Shown here piece by piece: positions 46,713 to 56,061 of a stretch of 64,000 nt of DNA. Source of the stretch: Paracandidimonas soli. GTDB lineage: Bacteria; Pseudomonadota; Gammaproteobacteria; Burkholderiales; Burkholderiaceae_B. The stretch's first letter is position 1, and each line of letters starts with the position of its first letter. The position numbers and the translations under genes were made by a program. Location of the stretch: assembly GCF_004342005.1 (NCBI RefSeq), contig NZ_SMBX01000003.1, positions 186,001 to 250,000 of the forward strand, in the 5' to 3' direction. Below the pieces are notes generated by a model. That model was not told the DNA's origin. It was given only the letters and a program-made list of their open reading frames with translations, and did no database searches.

Positions 46713-47608
46713 GCCGCGCACCTGACGGATTGGGCCTTGTCGATTTCGTGGCGCAATTGATCAAAGCCGGTGGCGGGGACGGTTTCCCCTTTGCGGTCGG
46801 CAATTTCGTCCAGACGGTCGATCAGCACGTTTGCCGACAGCTCGGCCTCACTCAGGCATATGCCGCGGGTCATGGTGATGTGCGCCTGCTCGAAGCTTCC
46901 CGCGCCGGCCATCAGGATGGTCCGGTTCGGGGCGTTTTCCGCAACCAGGGCGATCAGGGCGGGGCTGACAGATGCCGGAGCAAGCATGTCCAGCGCCTGC
47001 GGTTCGAGCAGGCCTTCGGTCATGGCCGTGGCGGCTGTGGGGGCCAGGCAGTTTACGCGCACGCCATGTCGTTCGCCCTCAAGGGCCAGGGTCTGCATCA
47101 GGCCCACCAGCGCCATCTTCGCCGCGGCGTAGTTTGACTGTCCGAAGTTGCCGTACAGGCCCGAGGACGAGGTGGTCATCACGATGCGTCCGTAGTTCTG
47201 GGCGCGCATGGCGTTCCACACCGCGTGGGTGCAGTGCACCGAGCCCATCAGGTGGACCTCCATCACAAGCCGGAAGTCCTCCAGGCTCATCTTGGCGAAG
47301 CTCTTGTCGCGCAGGATGCCCGCGTTGTTCACCAGTATATCGACGCGGCCCCATCTTGCGACGGCCGATTGCACCATGTCCTGGACCTGCTGAGGATCGG
47401 TCACATCGGCGCCGTGCGCGCAGGCGTCTCCTCCAGTCGCGCGAATGGCGTCCACAACGGCCTGCGCTTCGGCGTCCGGCCGGTCCGCTCCCTGGTCGTT
47501 GACCAGGACCCTGGCGCCGTGGCGGGCAAGTTCGAGCGCATGGGCGCGGCCCAGGCCGCGGCCGGCTCCCGTCACGATGGCGATTCGGCCTTGCAGAAGT
47601 TGTGTCAT
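46709..47608 (-). CDS. SDR family dehydrogenase, MFE-2-like
   Basis: A 299-residue short-chain dehydrogenase with the NAD(P) motif VTGAGRGLGRAHAL, NNAG, and the catalytic SSSGLYGN...YAAAK triad block. The LVNDQGADR stretch is typical of the 3-hydroxyacyl-CoA dehydrogenase domain of type 2 multifunctional enzymes, and the C-terminal extension past residue 220 also resembles those. It would oxidise the hydroxyacyl-CoA formed by the MaoC hydratase. GGAGAAC precedes the start. Confidence 0.88.
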   Translation of the reverse strand: MTQLLQGRIAIVTGAGRGLGRAHALELARHGARVLVNDQGADRPDAEAQAVVDAIRATGGDACAHGADVTDPQQVQDMVQSAVARWGRVDILVNNAGILRDKSFAKMSLEDFRLVMEVHLMGSVHCTHAVWNAMRAQNYGRIVMTTSSSGLYGNFGQSNYAAAKMALVGLMQTLALEGERHGVRVNCLAPTAATAMTEGLLEPQALDMLAPASVSPALIALVAENAPNRTILMAGAGSFEQAHITMTRGICLSEAELSANVLIDRLDEIADRKGETVPATGFDQLRHEIDKAQSVRCAA

Positions 47609-47634
47609 GGGTTCTCCGGGTTGTGTTGCTATTG

Positions 47635-48891
47635 TCAGGATGCCAGGGAGGCGGCCGCCTCGGTTTGCGTCCGGATGACTCCGGCACGTTCGAGCGCGGC
47701 GATGGTCTCTTCGTCCAGTCCCGCCTTGGCCAGCACGGCACGGGTGTCCTGGCCCAGCGAAGGCGCGCCGGACTGGGTGGGCCCGCCGTCCTGGTCGAAA
47801 TCGAAGCCGATTCCTCTCGTGCGCAGCTCGCGCCCGCCTTGGCTGAATCGGTAGTCCGGCAGACTCACGCAACCGGTGGCGTCGACTTCATGAAGGAATT
47901 CTTCGAGCTTCCTTACCCTGGCCGCGGGCACGCCGGCCAGGCTCAGAATATCCTCGAGCTGCACCGCGCTGCGGCTTGCGAATGCCTGGCGCAGACGTTC
48001 CACGACGTATCTTCGGTCGTTCGGCACCACGAATCCGTTGGGCTGATTGAATGCGGCCAGATCCAGCGCCCGGGCGTCGTCGCACAGTTCCTCGATCCCC
48101 AGGGCGGCTGCAAGCTTGCGGAACTGGGCCGGCGTGTTGGCCGCAACCGCCAGCCATCCGTCCGCGCACCGGTATGTGTCGGCCGCGGGGCTGCCCGTGT
48201 ATCCTCGATTGCCGACGCGGCGTGTCGGTGTCCCGTCAGTGAGGCTGGCGCAGGTGTTGGGATACATCAGCATCAGGGAAGCCTGGACCATGGATGCATC
48301 GATGTACTGGCCGGCGCCGTCGCGGGAGCGACGGTGCAGCGACGAGACGATAGACAAGGCGGCAAGCATGCCGACCGCCACGTCGATCACGGGAAAGCCG
48401 ACCTTGAGCGGAGGGGCGTCGTCCCCTTCGCCGGACATCATCATCATTCCGGTCAGGGCCTGGACGACATGGTCGTAGGCGCCGCGCAGGGCCCAGCCTC
48501 CTTGCTGGCCGAAGCCCGAGATGGAGCAATAGACGATGTCCGGCCTGACGGCCTTGATGGATGCATAGTCGAGCCCGTACCGAGCCACCACGCCGGGCCG
48601 AAAATTCTCTATGAAGACATCGGCGGAGGTGGCAAGGCTTCGGAGCAGCCCGGCGCCTTCCTGTGTCCTGATGTCCAGCGCCAGCGACTGCTTGCCGGCA
48701 TTGATTGCCGCAAACCCGGTGGGAGTGTCCGTGTCCGCCCCGTCTTTCATCGAGCGCAGGACTTCTCCCGCCAGGGGCGGCTCCACTTTGATGACTTCGG
48801 CGCCCAGTTGCGCCAGATAGAACGAGGCGAGGGGGCCGGCGATCACGTGAGACAGGTCAAGCACGCGCACGCCTTCAAGCGGTTTCGACAT
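47635..48891 (-). CDS. CaiB/BaiF family CoA-transferase
   Basis: A 418-residue class III CoA-transferase. LEGVRVLDLSHVIAGPLASFYLAQLGAEVIKVEPP is the standard N-terminus, and the active-site Asp is in GAYDHVVQALTG. It would activate a carboxylic acid by moving CoA from a donor, the likely entry step of this operon. It starts 13 nt after the Bug receptor stop and is 26 nt before the SDR. Confidence 0.92.
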   Translation of the reverse strand: MSKPLEGVRVLDLSHVIAGPLASFYLAQLGAEVIKVEPPLAGEVLRSMKDGADTDTPTGFAAINAGKQSLALDIRTQEGAGLLRSLATSADVFIENFRPGVVARYGLDYASIKAVRPDIVYCSISGFGQQGGWALRGAYDHVVQALTGMMMMSGEGDDAPPLKVGFPVIDVAVGMLAALSIVSSLHRRSRDGAGQYIDASMVQASLMLMYPNTCASLTDGTPTRRVGNRGYTGSPAADTYRCADGWLAVAANTPAQFRKLAAALGIEELCDDARALDLAAFNQPNGFVVPNDRRYVVERLRQAFASRSAVQLEDILSLAGVPAARVRKLEEFLHEVDATGCVSLPDYRFSQGGRELRTRGIGFDFDQDGGPTQSGAPSLGQDTRAVLAKAGLDEETIAALERAGVIRTQTEAAASLAS

Positions 48892-48904
48892 GCGGACTCC
48901 CCGG

Positions 48905-49885
48905 TCAGCCGGCACTGATGCCGGTGAGCTTGATGATTTCGGCCCATTTGCGGTATTCGCCGCGTACGAACGCCGCATCGGCCTGCGGGCTGTCGCTCTG
49001 GATCACGCGGTTTCCAGTCGCCTCGAACATGCTCTTGACGGCAGGCTCCCTGAGCGCCGCCGTCGTTGCGCTGTAGAGTTTGTCGACGGCGTCGGCGGGG
49101 GAGTTCCTGGGCAGCCAGAGGCCAAACCAGAATTCCTGGATCGCCAGGTCGCTACGCAGGATGTCATGCAGCGTGGGAACGCCGGGGAGTTCGGCCACCG
49201 GGTCGCGGCTGGTCACGGCCAGGGCGCGCAACCTGCCGTCCTTGACTTGAGGGATGGCGGTGCCCGCAATGGCGAAGGCGAAGTCTGTGTCGCCGCGCTG
49301 GAGCGAGGTCGGAATTTCCACCGAACCCTTGAACGGGACATGGACAGCGTCGGCCTTCAGCAGCGATATGAAGGTTGCGCCGCCCAGGTGCGCCCCCGAC
49401 CCGACGCCGCCGGAAGCGAAATTCAGTTTCCCGGGATGAGCGCGCAGTGCGGCAATGAGATCCTGCGCCGTATGGTAGGGAGAACCGGCGGATACGACCA
49501 GCACGGTAGGAGAGGAGGCGATGAGGGTGACCGGCGCGAAATCATCGATCGGATCGAAGGCCAGATCCGGTTGCAATGCCTTCTGGATCAAGTGCGAGTT
49601 CGAGCCCAGCAATACGGTGTAGCCGTCGGCGGGCGCCTGGGCGGCGTACTGGGCGGCCAGGACGCCGCCCGCGCCGACCTTGTTTTCGACCACGATGGGC
49701 TGCCCCAGTGCCCTGCTCAGCACAGGGCCGAACTGCCGCACCATGATGTCGGGTCCTCCGCCGGCGGCGTAGGGGACGACGATGCGTACCGCCCGCGATG
49801 GGTAGGTCCCCGTCGCAGCCCGCGCTGCCGGGTGGAGCATGAGGCTGGCGCCCAGGGCGCCCAGACAGAATTGGCGGCGTTCCAT
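48905..49885 (-). CDS. Bug family tripartite tricarboxylate receptor
   Basis: A 326-residue periplasmic solute-binding protein. A signal peptide (residues 1-23, ending ARA) is followed by YPSRAVRIVVPYAAGGGPDIMVRQ, the Bug/TctC opening, and FDPIDDFAPVTLIAS. AAGGAG precedes the start. It binds a carboxylate for uptake, but no TctAB permease is encoded beside it, as is common for the many Bug genes of Bordetella relatives. First gene of the catabolic operon. Confidence 0.92.
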   Translation of the reverse strand: MERRQFCLGALGASLMLHPAARAATGTYPSRAVRIVVPYAAGGGPDIMVRQFGPVLSRALGQPIVVENKVGAGGVLAAQYAAQAPADGYTVLLGSNSHLIQKALQPDLAFDPIDDFAPVTLIASSPTVLVVSAGSPYHTAQDLIAALRAHPGKLNFASGGVGSGAHLGGATFISLLKADAVHVPFKGSVEIPTSLQRGDTDFAFAIAGTAIPQVKDGRLRALAVTSRDPVAELPGVPTLHDILRSDLAIQEFWFGLWLPRNSPADAVDKLYSATTAALREPAVKSMFEATGNRVIQSDSPQADAAFVRGEYRKWAEIIKLTGISAG

Positions 49886-49987
49886 GTGTTGTCTCCTTGT
49901 TGTAATGCATGAAGGATAGCGAATCGCAGTGAGTAGAAAAAGTGATATATTTTGATATAGCGATAGCTTTATGTTTTATGCCGGCGG
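49886..49987. promoter_or_regulatory. Divergent promoter with candidate LysR operator
   Basis: This 102-bp gap separates the Bug-led operon from lysR. An AT-rich imperfect dyad (GATATATTTTGATATAGC, about 49944-49961) with ATAT arms fits the T-N11-A style of LysR sites. Location between divergent regulator and operon supports a shared operator; the exact site is a guess. Confidence 0.4.
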
Positions 49988-50938
49988 ATGAACGAATTGA
50001 TTGAACCCGACCATCTGGTAGCCAAGCTGCGCTTTCGCCACCTGCGCCTGCTGAGGACAGTGCAGACGACGGGCAGCCTGCGGGCGGCCAGCCAGGCGCT
50101 CAATCTGACCCAGCCGGCCCTGAGCAAGGCGCTGACGGAAATCGAAAGTGCATTTGGCTTTGCGCTGTTCTCTCGCACCGCGCGCGGCTTGACGCCGACC
50201 GCTCAGGGGGAAGTGGTGCTGCGCGGCGCGGCGATGCTGCTGGAAGAACTGGCCCATCTTCGCTCCGAGGCCGCCGCCGCGGATCGCTTCACGGCCAAGA
50301 TCCGGATCGGCGCGCCTCCGTTCGTGGCGCAAACCTACTTGCCCGGGGTGATTGCAAGGCTGGTGCAAAGCGAAGCGCCCGTACGGGTGCAATTGCTGGA
50401 GGAACGGGTTCCCGCGCTGATACGCGCGCTTCATCAGGGCGAGCTCGACGCTCTGGTCACCACTTTCCCTTTGCAAATGCTGGAGTCCGATGCCGGCGCG
50501 TTTCGGTACGTCAAGCTGTTCGAAGTACAGTTCGCCGTGGTCGCATGCGCGGAGCATCCGCTGGTCCGTTCGCGGCGCGTGGACTGGGTCCGTTTGTCAC
50601 GGGAACGGTGGGTGATGCCGGCCGAAGGGTCGATGGGGCGCAAGCTCATCGACGACTGCTTCACGCATGCCGGAGTGCCCGCTCCCCTGCCCGTGATCGA
50701 ATCGACGAGCCCTACGACGAGTCTGCAATTCGTCGCCGCGGGTCTGGGTGTCGGCATTGTTCCGGACGTGGCTCTTCTTCATCAGGGCGCATTGCAAGCG
50801 GATCCGGTCAGGCAGATACGCGTGGTGCCCGAGCCGCCTTCCAGCGTGGTAGCCCTGGTTTTTCGGGAGGGGCCGGCCAATCCCCGGGTCGCCTTGTTGA
50901 AGGAAGCGCTGGCCTGCAGGCTCGATAATGCGTTCTGA
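49988..50938 (+). CDS. LysR family transcriptional regulator
   Basis: A 316-residue regulator. The N-terminal HTH is FRHLRLLRTVQTTGSLRAASQALNLTQPALSKALTE (residues about 14-50), followed by the substrate-binding domain. It is divergent from the CoA catabolic operon and most likely regulates it in response to the pathway substrate or an intermediate. The inducer is unknown. Confidence 0.92.
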   Translation: MNELIEPDHLVAKLRFRHLRLLRTVQTTGSLRAASQALNLTQPALSKALTEIESAFGFALFSRTARGLTPTAQGEVVLRGAAMLLEELAHLRSEAAAADRFTAKIRIGAPPFVAQTYLPGVIARLVQSEAPVRVQLLEERVPALIRALHQGELDALVTTFPLQMLESDAGAFRYVKLFEVQFAVVACAEHPLVRSRRVDWVRLSRERWVMPAEGSMGRKLIDDCFTHAGVPAPLPVIESTSPTTSLQFVAAGLGVGIVPDVALLHQGALQADPVRQIRVVPEPPSSVVALVFREGPANPRVALLKEALACRLDNAF

Positions 50939-50979
50939 GACGCTGCTTTATGCGTGCCGGAGGTATCGCTGCCTGGATG

Positions 50980-51015
50980 AAAAAAGGCTGCTCGACGATC
51001 GCCGGCAGCCTTTCT
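50980..51015. terminator. Bidirectional terminator between lysR and ppiC-like gene
   Basis: AAAGGCTGC (50983-50991) pairs with GCAGCCTTT (51005-51013), flanked by A-run on the left and TTTCTT on the right. It can stop both convergent transcripts. Confidence 0.8.
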
Positions 51016-51072
51016 TGATGGTACCCGGTTGCCAGGGCCCGAACGGCGGCGCCGTGCGGGCCCGCAAGCTTG

Positions 51073-51849
51073 TTACTTGATGTTGGCGGACTTCATCAGC
51101 TCTTCCTGGAACTGGCCCAGGTTCTGCTGGCGCAGCATCTCGGTCAGTTGGGGCTTGACTTGTTCGAGAGCGGGGAATTCCAGCGGGCGCGTGTCTTCGA
51201 CGCGGATGATGTGCCAGCCGAACTGGGTCTGCACGGGCTTGGCCGAGGTTTCGCCCTTCTTCAGGCTTTCCACGGCGGTGGCGAATTCAGGCACGTAGTT
51301 GCTGGCGGGGCCCCAGCCGAGGTCGCCGCCGTTCTTGCCGCTGCCCGGGTCGATGGAGTCTTTCTTGGCGGCCGCTTCGAAGCTGACCTTCTTGCCGTTG
51401 ATGTCCTTGGCCAGAGCCTCGGCCTTCGCCTGGTCGGCGACCAGGATGTGGCGCAGCTTGTATTCGACGCGGCCGGCCTGGGACTGCTTGATCTTGTCGT
51501 ATTCCGCCTGGATCTGGGCGTCGGTGACGGGGTTCTTCTTCAGGTGGTCTTCGAGCAGGGCGCGGACCAGGATGCCCTGGCGGGCCAGTTCGATTTCCTG
51601 CTTGACGGCGTCCTGCTTGTCCAGGCCGGCCTTTTCGGCGGCTTGCACGGCGACCTGGCGGTGGATCATTTCCTGCTTGACCTGCTCGCGCAGTTCAGGC
51701 GTGTCTTTCTCGCCCTGGCTGACCAGCAGGGAGACGAACTGGTCCAGGTTGGCCTTGGTGATGTTCTTGCCATTGACTGTGGCAATGGTCTGGGCGTAGG
51801 CCGGTGCAGCAATGACCAGCGCAGCAGCGAATGCAGCAAGTGTCTTCAT
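51073..51849 (-). CDS. Parvulin-type peptidylprolyl isomerase
   Basis: A 258-residue exported PPIase with a signal peptide (residues 1-19), a SurA/PrsA-like N-terminal helical region, and a C-terminal rotamase domain (ELRHILVADQAKAEALAKDI, DLGWGPASNYVPEFATAV, VQTQFGWHIIRVED). It assists folding of outer-membrane or periplasmic proteins. It lies 3 nt after bolA on the same strand. Confidence 0.93.
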   Translation of the reverse strand: MKTLAAFAAALVIAAPAYAQTIATVNGKNITKANLDQFVSLLVSQGEKDTPELREQVKQEMIHRQVAVQAAEKAGLDKQDAVKQEIELARQGILVRALLEDHLKKNPVTDAQIQAEYDKIKQSQAGRVEYKLRHILVADQAKAEALAKDINGKKVSFEAAAKKDSIDPGSGKNGGDLGWGPASNYVPEFATAVESLKKGETSAKPVQTQFGWHIIRVEDTRPLEFPALEQVKPQLTEMLRQQNLGQFQEELMKSANIK

Positions 51850-51852
51850 GTA

Positions 51853-52128
51853 TCAATTACCTTTGTTTGGGGTTGGGCTGGCGACGATGGCCAGTGCGTG
51901 GATGGGAAAGGGAATGAGATCCTGCAGCCGATCATACACGAGCCGATGGCGGGCGACAGGCGACAGGCCCTGGAATTGCGGTGACGAAATGAAAACGCGC
52001 AGATGACAGGCGCCGCCTTCGGCGCCGGCGTGTCCGATGTGATGGTGGGATTCGTCCACGACTTCGATGTGAGTGGGCTCCAGCCCGGCAAGGCGTTCGT
52101 GCACGAGGGCGATGCGTTCGGCGTTCAT
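51853..52128 (-). CDS. bolA: BolA family protein
   Basis: A 91-residue BolA protein with IEVVDESHHHIGHAGAEGGACHLRVFI and HRLVYDRLQDLIPFPIHALAI, covering the conserved family region. BolA proteins act with monothiol glutaredoxins in iron-sulfur cluster handling. The start overlaps the yciB stop by 4 nt, so the two are coupled. Confidence 0.93.
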   Translation of the reverse strand: MNAERIALVHERLAGLEPTHIEVVDESHHHIGHAGAEGGACHLRVFISSPQFQGLSPVARHRLVYDRLQDLIPFPIHALAIVASPTPNKGN

Positions 52129-52709
52129 TTGTCGGACTCCTGGTCTGCGGCTCCCGGCAGGGCTTCCGGCGCGGGCTCCTGGATATGCCGGCCCAGCCAG
52201 ATGGACTGGGCGATGACGAACAGGATGAGCAGCGCCATCAGGCCGAATACCTTGAAGTTGACCCACTGCGATTCCGTGAACTGGCCGGAGAAGGCCACGT
52301 ACAGGTTCAGGGCGCCCGATGCCAGGAAGAAGCCGGCCCATGCCAGGTTCAGCTTCGACCAGACCGGAGCGGGCAACTGCACCTGGCCGCCCATGAGCTT
52401 TTGCATGAGATTGCGGCCCAGGACCAGGTGGCTGAACAGCAGGATGGAAGCGAACAGCCAGTACAGCACGGTGGGCTTCCACTTGATGAAGGCGTCGTTG
52501 TGGAACAGCAGCGTGGCGCCGCCGAATACGACGATGACCGACAGGTTGATCCAGTGCGTGGCTTCGATGGCCTTGCCGGTGACTTTCAGCCAGATGAACT
52601 GGGCGATGCCGGCTGCGATGGCGACTGCCGTGGCGACATAGATGTCGGCGTAGCGGAATGCCAGGAAGAACAGGATCAGCGGGAACAGGTCGAACAGAAG
52701 TTTTTTCAT
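52125..52709 (-). CDS. yciB: Inner-membrane protein YciB (intracellular septation protein A)
   Basis: A 194-residue protein with five or six membrane helices. KLLFDLFPLILFFLAFRYADIY and THWINLSVIVVFGGATLLFHN are the family signature. Known homologues affect envelope and septation. It is first of a yciB-bolA-ppiC run. Confidence 0.93.
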   Translation of the reverse strand: MKKLLFDLFPLILFFLAFRYADIYVATAVAIAAGIAQFIWLKVTGKAIEATHWINLSVIVVFGGATLLFHNDAFIKWKPTVLYWLFASILLFSHLVLGRNLMQKLMGGQVQLPAPVWSKLNLAWAGFFLASGALNLYVAFSGQFTESQWVNFKVFGLMALLILFVIAQSIWLGRHIQEPAPEALPGAADQESDK

Positions 52710-52863
52710 GCGGGTGCGTGGCGGGCCTGCGTCATTGTCGTCGTGGCGGCGCGTTCAGGAAGATGGTTTGCGCCGAGGCAAGGCCATATGTTACATCGAC
52801 TTGGGACTTTGTTTTCGGGGAAAGGTTCCCGGGTTCCTGCGCAGGAACAGCCTTCCGCGCAAC

Positions 52864-53499
52864 TCAGGCGACGGTCTTGTCCCGGTACTCGCACAGGTCG
52901 GCAATGCCGCACTGAGGACATTTGGGCTTGCGGGCCAGGCAGATGTAGCGGCCGTGCAGGATGAGCCAGTGGTGGGCATCCAGGCGATAGGGAGCCGGCG
53001 TCAGCCGGGTGAGACGCTTCTCCACTTCCTCCACGGTCTTGCCGGGCGCCAGTCCCGTGCGGTTGGCGACGCGGAAGATATGGGTGTCCACGGCGATGAC
53101 AGGGTGGCCGAAGGCTGTGTTCAGCACGACGTTGGCCGTCTTGCGGCCGACGCCGGGCAGGGCTTCCAGGGCTGCGCGGTCCGCCGGGACCTGGCCGTTA
53201 TGCTTTTCCACCAGGATGGCGCAGGTGCGTATGACGTTGGCGGCCTTGGTCTTGTACAGGCCGATAGTGCGGATGTGTTCCGTCAGCGCTTCCAGGCCCA
53301 TATCCAGGATGCTTTGCGGCGTCTCATGGGTGGGGAAGAAGCGGGCGGTCGCCAAGTTGACGGATTTGTCGGTCGCCTGGGCGGACAGGATGACGGCGAT
53401 CAGCAACTGGAAGGTATTGCGGTATTCCAGTTCCGTCGTCGGTTTCGGGTTGGCTGCCTGCAGGCGGCGGAAGATTTCCGCGCGTTTCTGTGCGTTCAT
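52864..53499 (-). CDS. nth: Endonuclease III
   Basis: A 211-residue base-excision repair enzyme, the same length as E. coli Nth. The HhH is [18 protein letters not shown] with the catalytic Asp in [14 protein letters not shown]; the C-terminal C-X6-C-X2-C-X5-C ([17 protein letters not shown]) binds the 4Fe-4S cluster. The start overlaps the upstream ferredoxin stop by 4 nt. Confidence 0.97.
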   Translation of the reverse strand: MNAQKRAEIFRRLQAANPKPTTELEYRNTFQLLIAVILSAQATDKSVNLATARFFPTHETPQSILDMGLEALTEHIRTIGLYKTKAANVIRTCAILVEKHNGQVPADRAALEALPGVGRKTANVVLNTAFGHPVIAVDTHIFRVANRTGLAPGKTVEEVEKRLTRLTPAPYRLDAHHWLILHGRYICLARKPKCPQCGIADLCEYRDKTVA

Positions 53500-54140
53500 G
53501 AATGCATGCCTGATGAGGCGTTGCGGCGCGCGCGTGCGCGAGCCAGGACATCGGCGATCTTCCGCTGGCGCTGGTCGGGATCGCTTGCAGCGGCGATGGC
53601 CACGGGCGCCTTGTTGGCCAGGTTGCGGGCGGCCAGCGGGGATGCCTCGGGGTGCAGGGCGTCGAGCCGGCGCTGGCGCTTGCCGTGGCGATCCCTGGCC
53701 CGGGCCGCCAGCGCCGGCGTCCAGTCGAAGCCCGCCGGGCGCATGTCGATGCAATCCACGGGACAGGGAGGGACGCATAGATCGCAGCCCGTGCAGAGGT
53801 CGGGAATGACGGTATGCATCCGCTTGTTGGCGCCGACGATGGCATCCACCGGACAGGCCTGGATGCAAAGCGTGCAGCCGATGCAGTGCGCTTCGTCGAT
53901 GACGGCGAGACGCAGGGGCTGATGCTCGCCGCAGGATTCGTCCAACGGGATTTCCGGACGTTCCAGCAGCTCTGCCAGCTTGCGGATGCCGGACTGGCCG
54001 CCCGGCGGACAGCGATTGATGGCAACTTCCCCGGCGGCGATGGCGTCAGCGTAGGGACGGCAGCCGTCGTAGCCGCATTTGGTGCATTGCGTCTGCGGTA
54101 GGATGGCGTCGATGGCGTCGGTAAGGCTGGAGGCCGTCAT
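53496..54140 (-). CDS. RnfB-like ferredoxin
   Basis: A 214-residue iron-sulfur protein. An Fe-S domain comes first ([17 protein letters not shown]...NRCPPGG), then two 4Fe-4S clusters ([15 protein letters not shown] and [15 protein letters not shown]) and a basic C-terminal tail. It matches RnfB without the N-terminal membrane helix, and no other rnf genes are present. It is coupled to nth, so it may supply electrons or clusters for repair; this is inference. A stand-alone RnfB next to nth is common in this bacterial group. Confidence 0.85.
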   Translation of the reverse strand: MTASSLTDAIDAILPQTQCTKCGYDGCRPYADAIAAGEVAINRCPPGGQSGIRKLAELLERPEIPLDESCGEHQPLRLAVIDEAHCIGCTLCIQACPVDAIVGANKRMHTVIPDLCTGCDLCVPPCPVDCIDMRPAGFDWTPALAARARDRHGKRQRRLDALHPEASPLAARNLANKAPVAIAAASDPDQRQRKIADVLARARARRNASSGMHS

Positions 54141-54184
54141 GGCTGCTTGTGGTCCGGTCTGAACTGGGTGCCATCCAAAAGGCG

Positions 54185-54220
54185 CAGGGAACTTCTCCGC
54201 TTGAGGCGGGAAGTTCCCTG
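54185..54220 (-). terminator. Hairpin after phaZ
   Basis: CAGGGAACTTC pairs perfectly with GAAGTTCCCTG, with an inner CCGC/GCGG stem. It lies 68 bp past the phaZ stop and before the RnfB-like gene. The T-run is weak. Confidence 0.65.
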
Positions 54221-54287
54221 TGGCGATTCGGAAGCGTATCGGTATCCGGAGGCGTAGATCCGATCCGGCATTGCTGCCGGATGCCGC

Positions 54288-55514
54288 TTATGCGTGCTCG
54301 CGGATGAATTCCGCTATTTTAGGACAAATCGTTTCGCGCCACCGCCTGCCGGAGAAAATGCCGTAATGCCCGCACTTGGGCGCGGTGTAGTGCTGTTTGA
54401 GCGACTTGTCGATGGACTTGCACATCGTGTGCGCCGCGCGCGTCTGGCCCTGGCCAGAGATGTCGTCCAGTTCGCCTTCGATGGTGAACAGGGCGACGGA
54501 GCGGATGGCGGCCGGATTCACAAGCTGGCCGTCGATCTCCCATGTGCCCTTGGGCAGGCGATGTTCCTGGAAGACGATCCGGATAGTGTCCAGGTAGAAC
54601 TCGGCCGTCATGTCCAGCACGGCGTTGTATTCGTCGTAGAAGCGGCGATGCGCTTCGGCGTCTTCGTCGTCGCCGCGCACCAGGTCACAGTAGAAATCGT
54701 AGTGCGACTTCAGGTGGCGGTCGGGATTCATGGCGATGAAGCTGGCGTATTGCAGGAAGCCGGGATAGACCTTGCGGCCGGAGCCCGGGTAGCGCGCGGG
54801 TACGCGGTGGATCAGGTTGTTCTCGAACCAGGAGAACGGCTTGGTCGTGGCCAGGCGATTGACGTCGGTGGGCGACTGGCGCGTATCGATCGGCCCGCCC
54901 ATCAGGATCATGCTGCGAGGCAGGCAGGGATCGCCGTTGCTTGCCATGAGGGAGATGGCGGCCATGACCGGCACGGTCGGCTGGCAGACGGACATGACGT
55001 GCACATCCGGCCCGAGATGGCGAATGAAGTCCTGCACATAGCGCACATAATCGTTCAGGCCGAACTGGCCTTCGGACTGCGGCACCATGCGGGCGTCGAT
55101 CCAGTCGGTGACATATACCTCGTGGTTGGGCAGCAGGGCGCGCACGGTGTCGCGCAGCAGCGTGGCATGGTGGCCCGACATGGGGGCGACCAGCAGCACG
55201 GTGGGATCCTTGGTCGCGCTGGCAGGCAGGCTGCGTTCGAAGTGCACCAGGTTGCAAAAGGGCTTGGCCATCACGGTGCGCTCGGTCACGACTGCGTCGC
55301 AGTCGCCGGCGTGCGTGTAATGGAGCCCCCACCGGGGTTTTTCGTATTCTTTTCCGAGACGGTGCAGCAGTTCGCAGGAAGCGGCTATTTGACGCGACAG
55401 CGGCGTGTAGGCCAGGGGGCTGTAGGGACTGGAGAATAGCTGGGCGCTGGTATCAGTAAAAGCGGTGAACGGCGTCAGGAAGGTACGCTGGAGTTCTCGA
55501 ATGTCGTACAGCAT
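54288..55514 (-). CDS. phaZ: Intracellular polyhydroxyalkanoate depolymerase
   Basis: A 408-residue alpha/beta-hydrolase. The catalytic cysteine lies in VMSVCQPTVPVMA, the box of intracellular PhaZ enzymes of the Ralstonia type; LLVAPMSGHHATLLRDTVRALLPNHEVYVTDW is highly typical. It mobilises stored PHB. The ATG giving MLYDIREL is chosen to match homologues. A palindrome sits about 110 bp upstream. Confidence 0.92.
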   Translation of the reverse strand: MLYDIRELQRTFLTPFTAFTDTSAQLFSSPYSPLAYTPLSRQIAASCELLHRLGKEYEKPRWGLHYTHAGDCDAVVTERTVMAKPFCNLVHFERSLPASATKDPTVLLVAPMSGHHATLLRDTVRALLPNHEVYVTDWIDARMVPQSEGQFGLNDYVRYVQDFIRHLGPDVHVMSVCQPTVPVMAAISLMASNGDPCLPRSMILMGGPIDTRQSPTDVNRLATTKPFSWFENNLIHRVPARYPGSGRKVYPGFLQYASFIAMNPDRHLKSHYDFYCDLVRGDDEDAEAHRRFYDEYNAVLDMTAEFYLDTIRIVFQEHRLPKGTWEIDGQLVNPAAIRSVALFTIEGELDDISGQGQTRAAHTMCKSIDKSLKQHYTAPKCGHYGIFSGRRWRETICPKIAEFIREHA

Positions 55515-55623
55515 GAGGTTTTGCACCTGTCAGAATGGACAAACACAACATAATCCCGAAAACAAGACAATGGCTATCGCGGATATCCCTGTATTGCATA
55601 AGGCGATTGTCATTTATCGTCAA

Positions 55624-55647
55624 GTTTATGCATAAAAATGCATAAAC
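55624..55647. promoter_or_regulatory. 10-bp perfect inverted repeat upstream of phaZ
   Basis: GTTTATGCAT and ATGCATAAAC flank AAAA. It lies in an AT-rich stretch 110 bp before the phaZ start and past the fdxA terminator. Could be a repressor operator; no factor can be named. Confidence 0.45.
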
Positions 55648-55689
55648 TATTGGTTTTTGCAGAAAATTTCATGTTTATGGCCCGAAAAT

Positions 55690-55716
55690 AGGCCGTATAT
55701 CGGGGAAATACGGCCT
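55690..55716 (-). terminator. Intrinsic terminator of fdxA
   Basis: AGGCCGTAT pairs with ATACGGCCT around a 9-nt loop, followed on the minus strand by ATTTTC. It lies about 20 bp after the fdxA stop. Confidence 0.75.
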
Positions 55717-55737
55717 GTATCGATCGACGTGCCTGGA

Positions 55738-56061
55738 TCAGCGTTCGAGATATTGCAGCTTGTCAGCAACACCGTTCCAGTCGTCGGCGCCTTCCAGCGG
55801 GGTCTTGGAGCGGTTGATGGGGCCGAATTCCGGGCTCAGTTCGGCATTGAGCTCGATGAAGTGCAACTGGTCCTGCGGGACGTCTTCTTCGGCAAAGATG
55901 GCGTTCGCGGGACATTCGGGAATACAGACGGCGCAGTCGATGCATTCGTCGGGATCGATGACGAGGAAGTTGGGGCCTTCACGGAAGCAGTCTACGGGAC
56001 AGACATCGACGCAGTCGGTGAATTTGCATTTGATACAGTTTTCGGTGACTACATGAGTCAT
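55738..56061 (-). CDS. fdxA: 7Fe ferredoxin FdxA
   Basis: A 107-residue ferredoxin. Cysteines in [19 protein letters not shown] and [17 protein letters not shown] fit the 3Fe-4S/4Fe-4S arrangement of FdxA. It acts as a soluble electron carrier. Monocistronic, with its own terminator. Confidence 0.95.
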   Translation of the reverse strand: MTHVVTENCIKCKFTDCVDVCPVDCFREGPNFLVIDPDECIDCAVCIPECPANAIFAEEDVPQDQLHFIELNAELSPEFGPINRSKTPLEGADDWNGVADKLQYLER

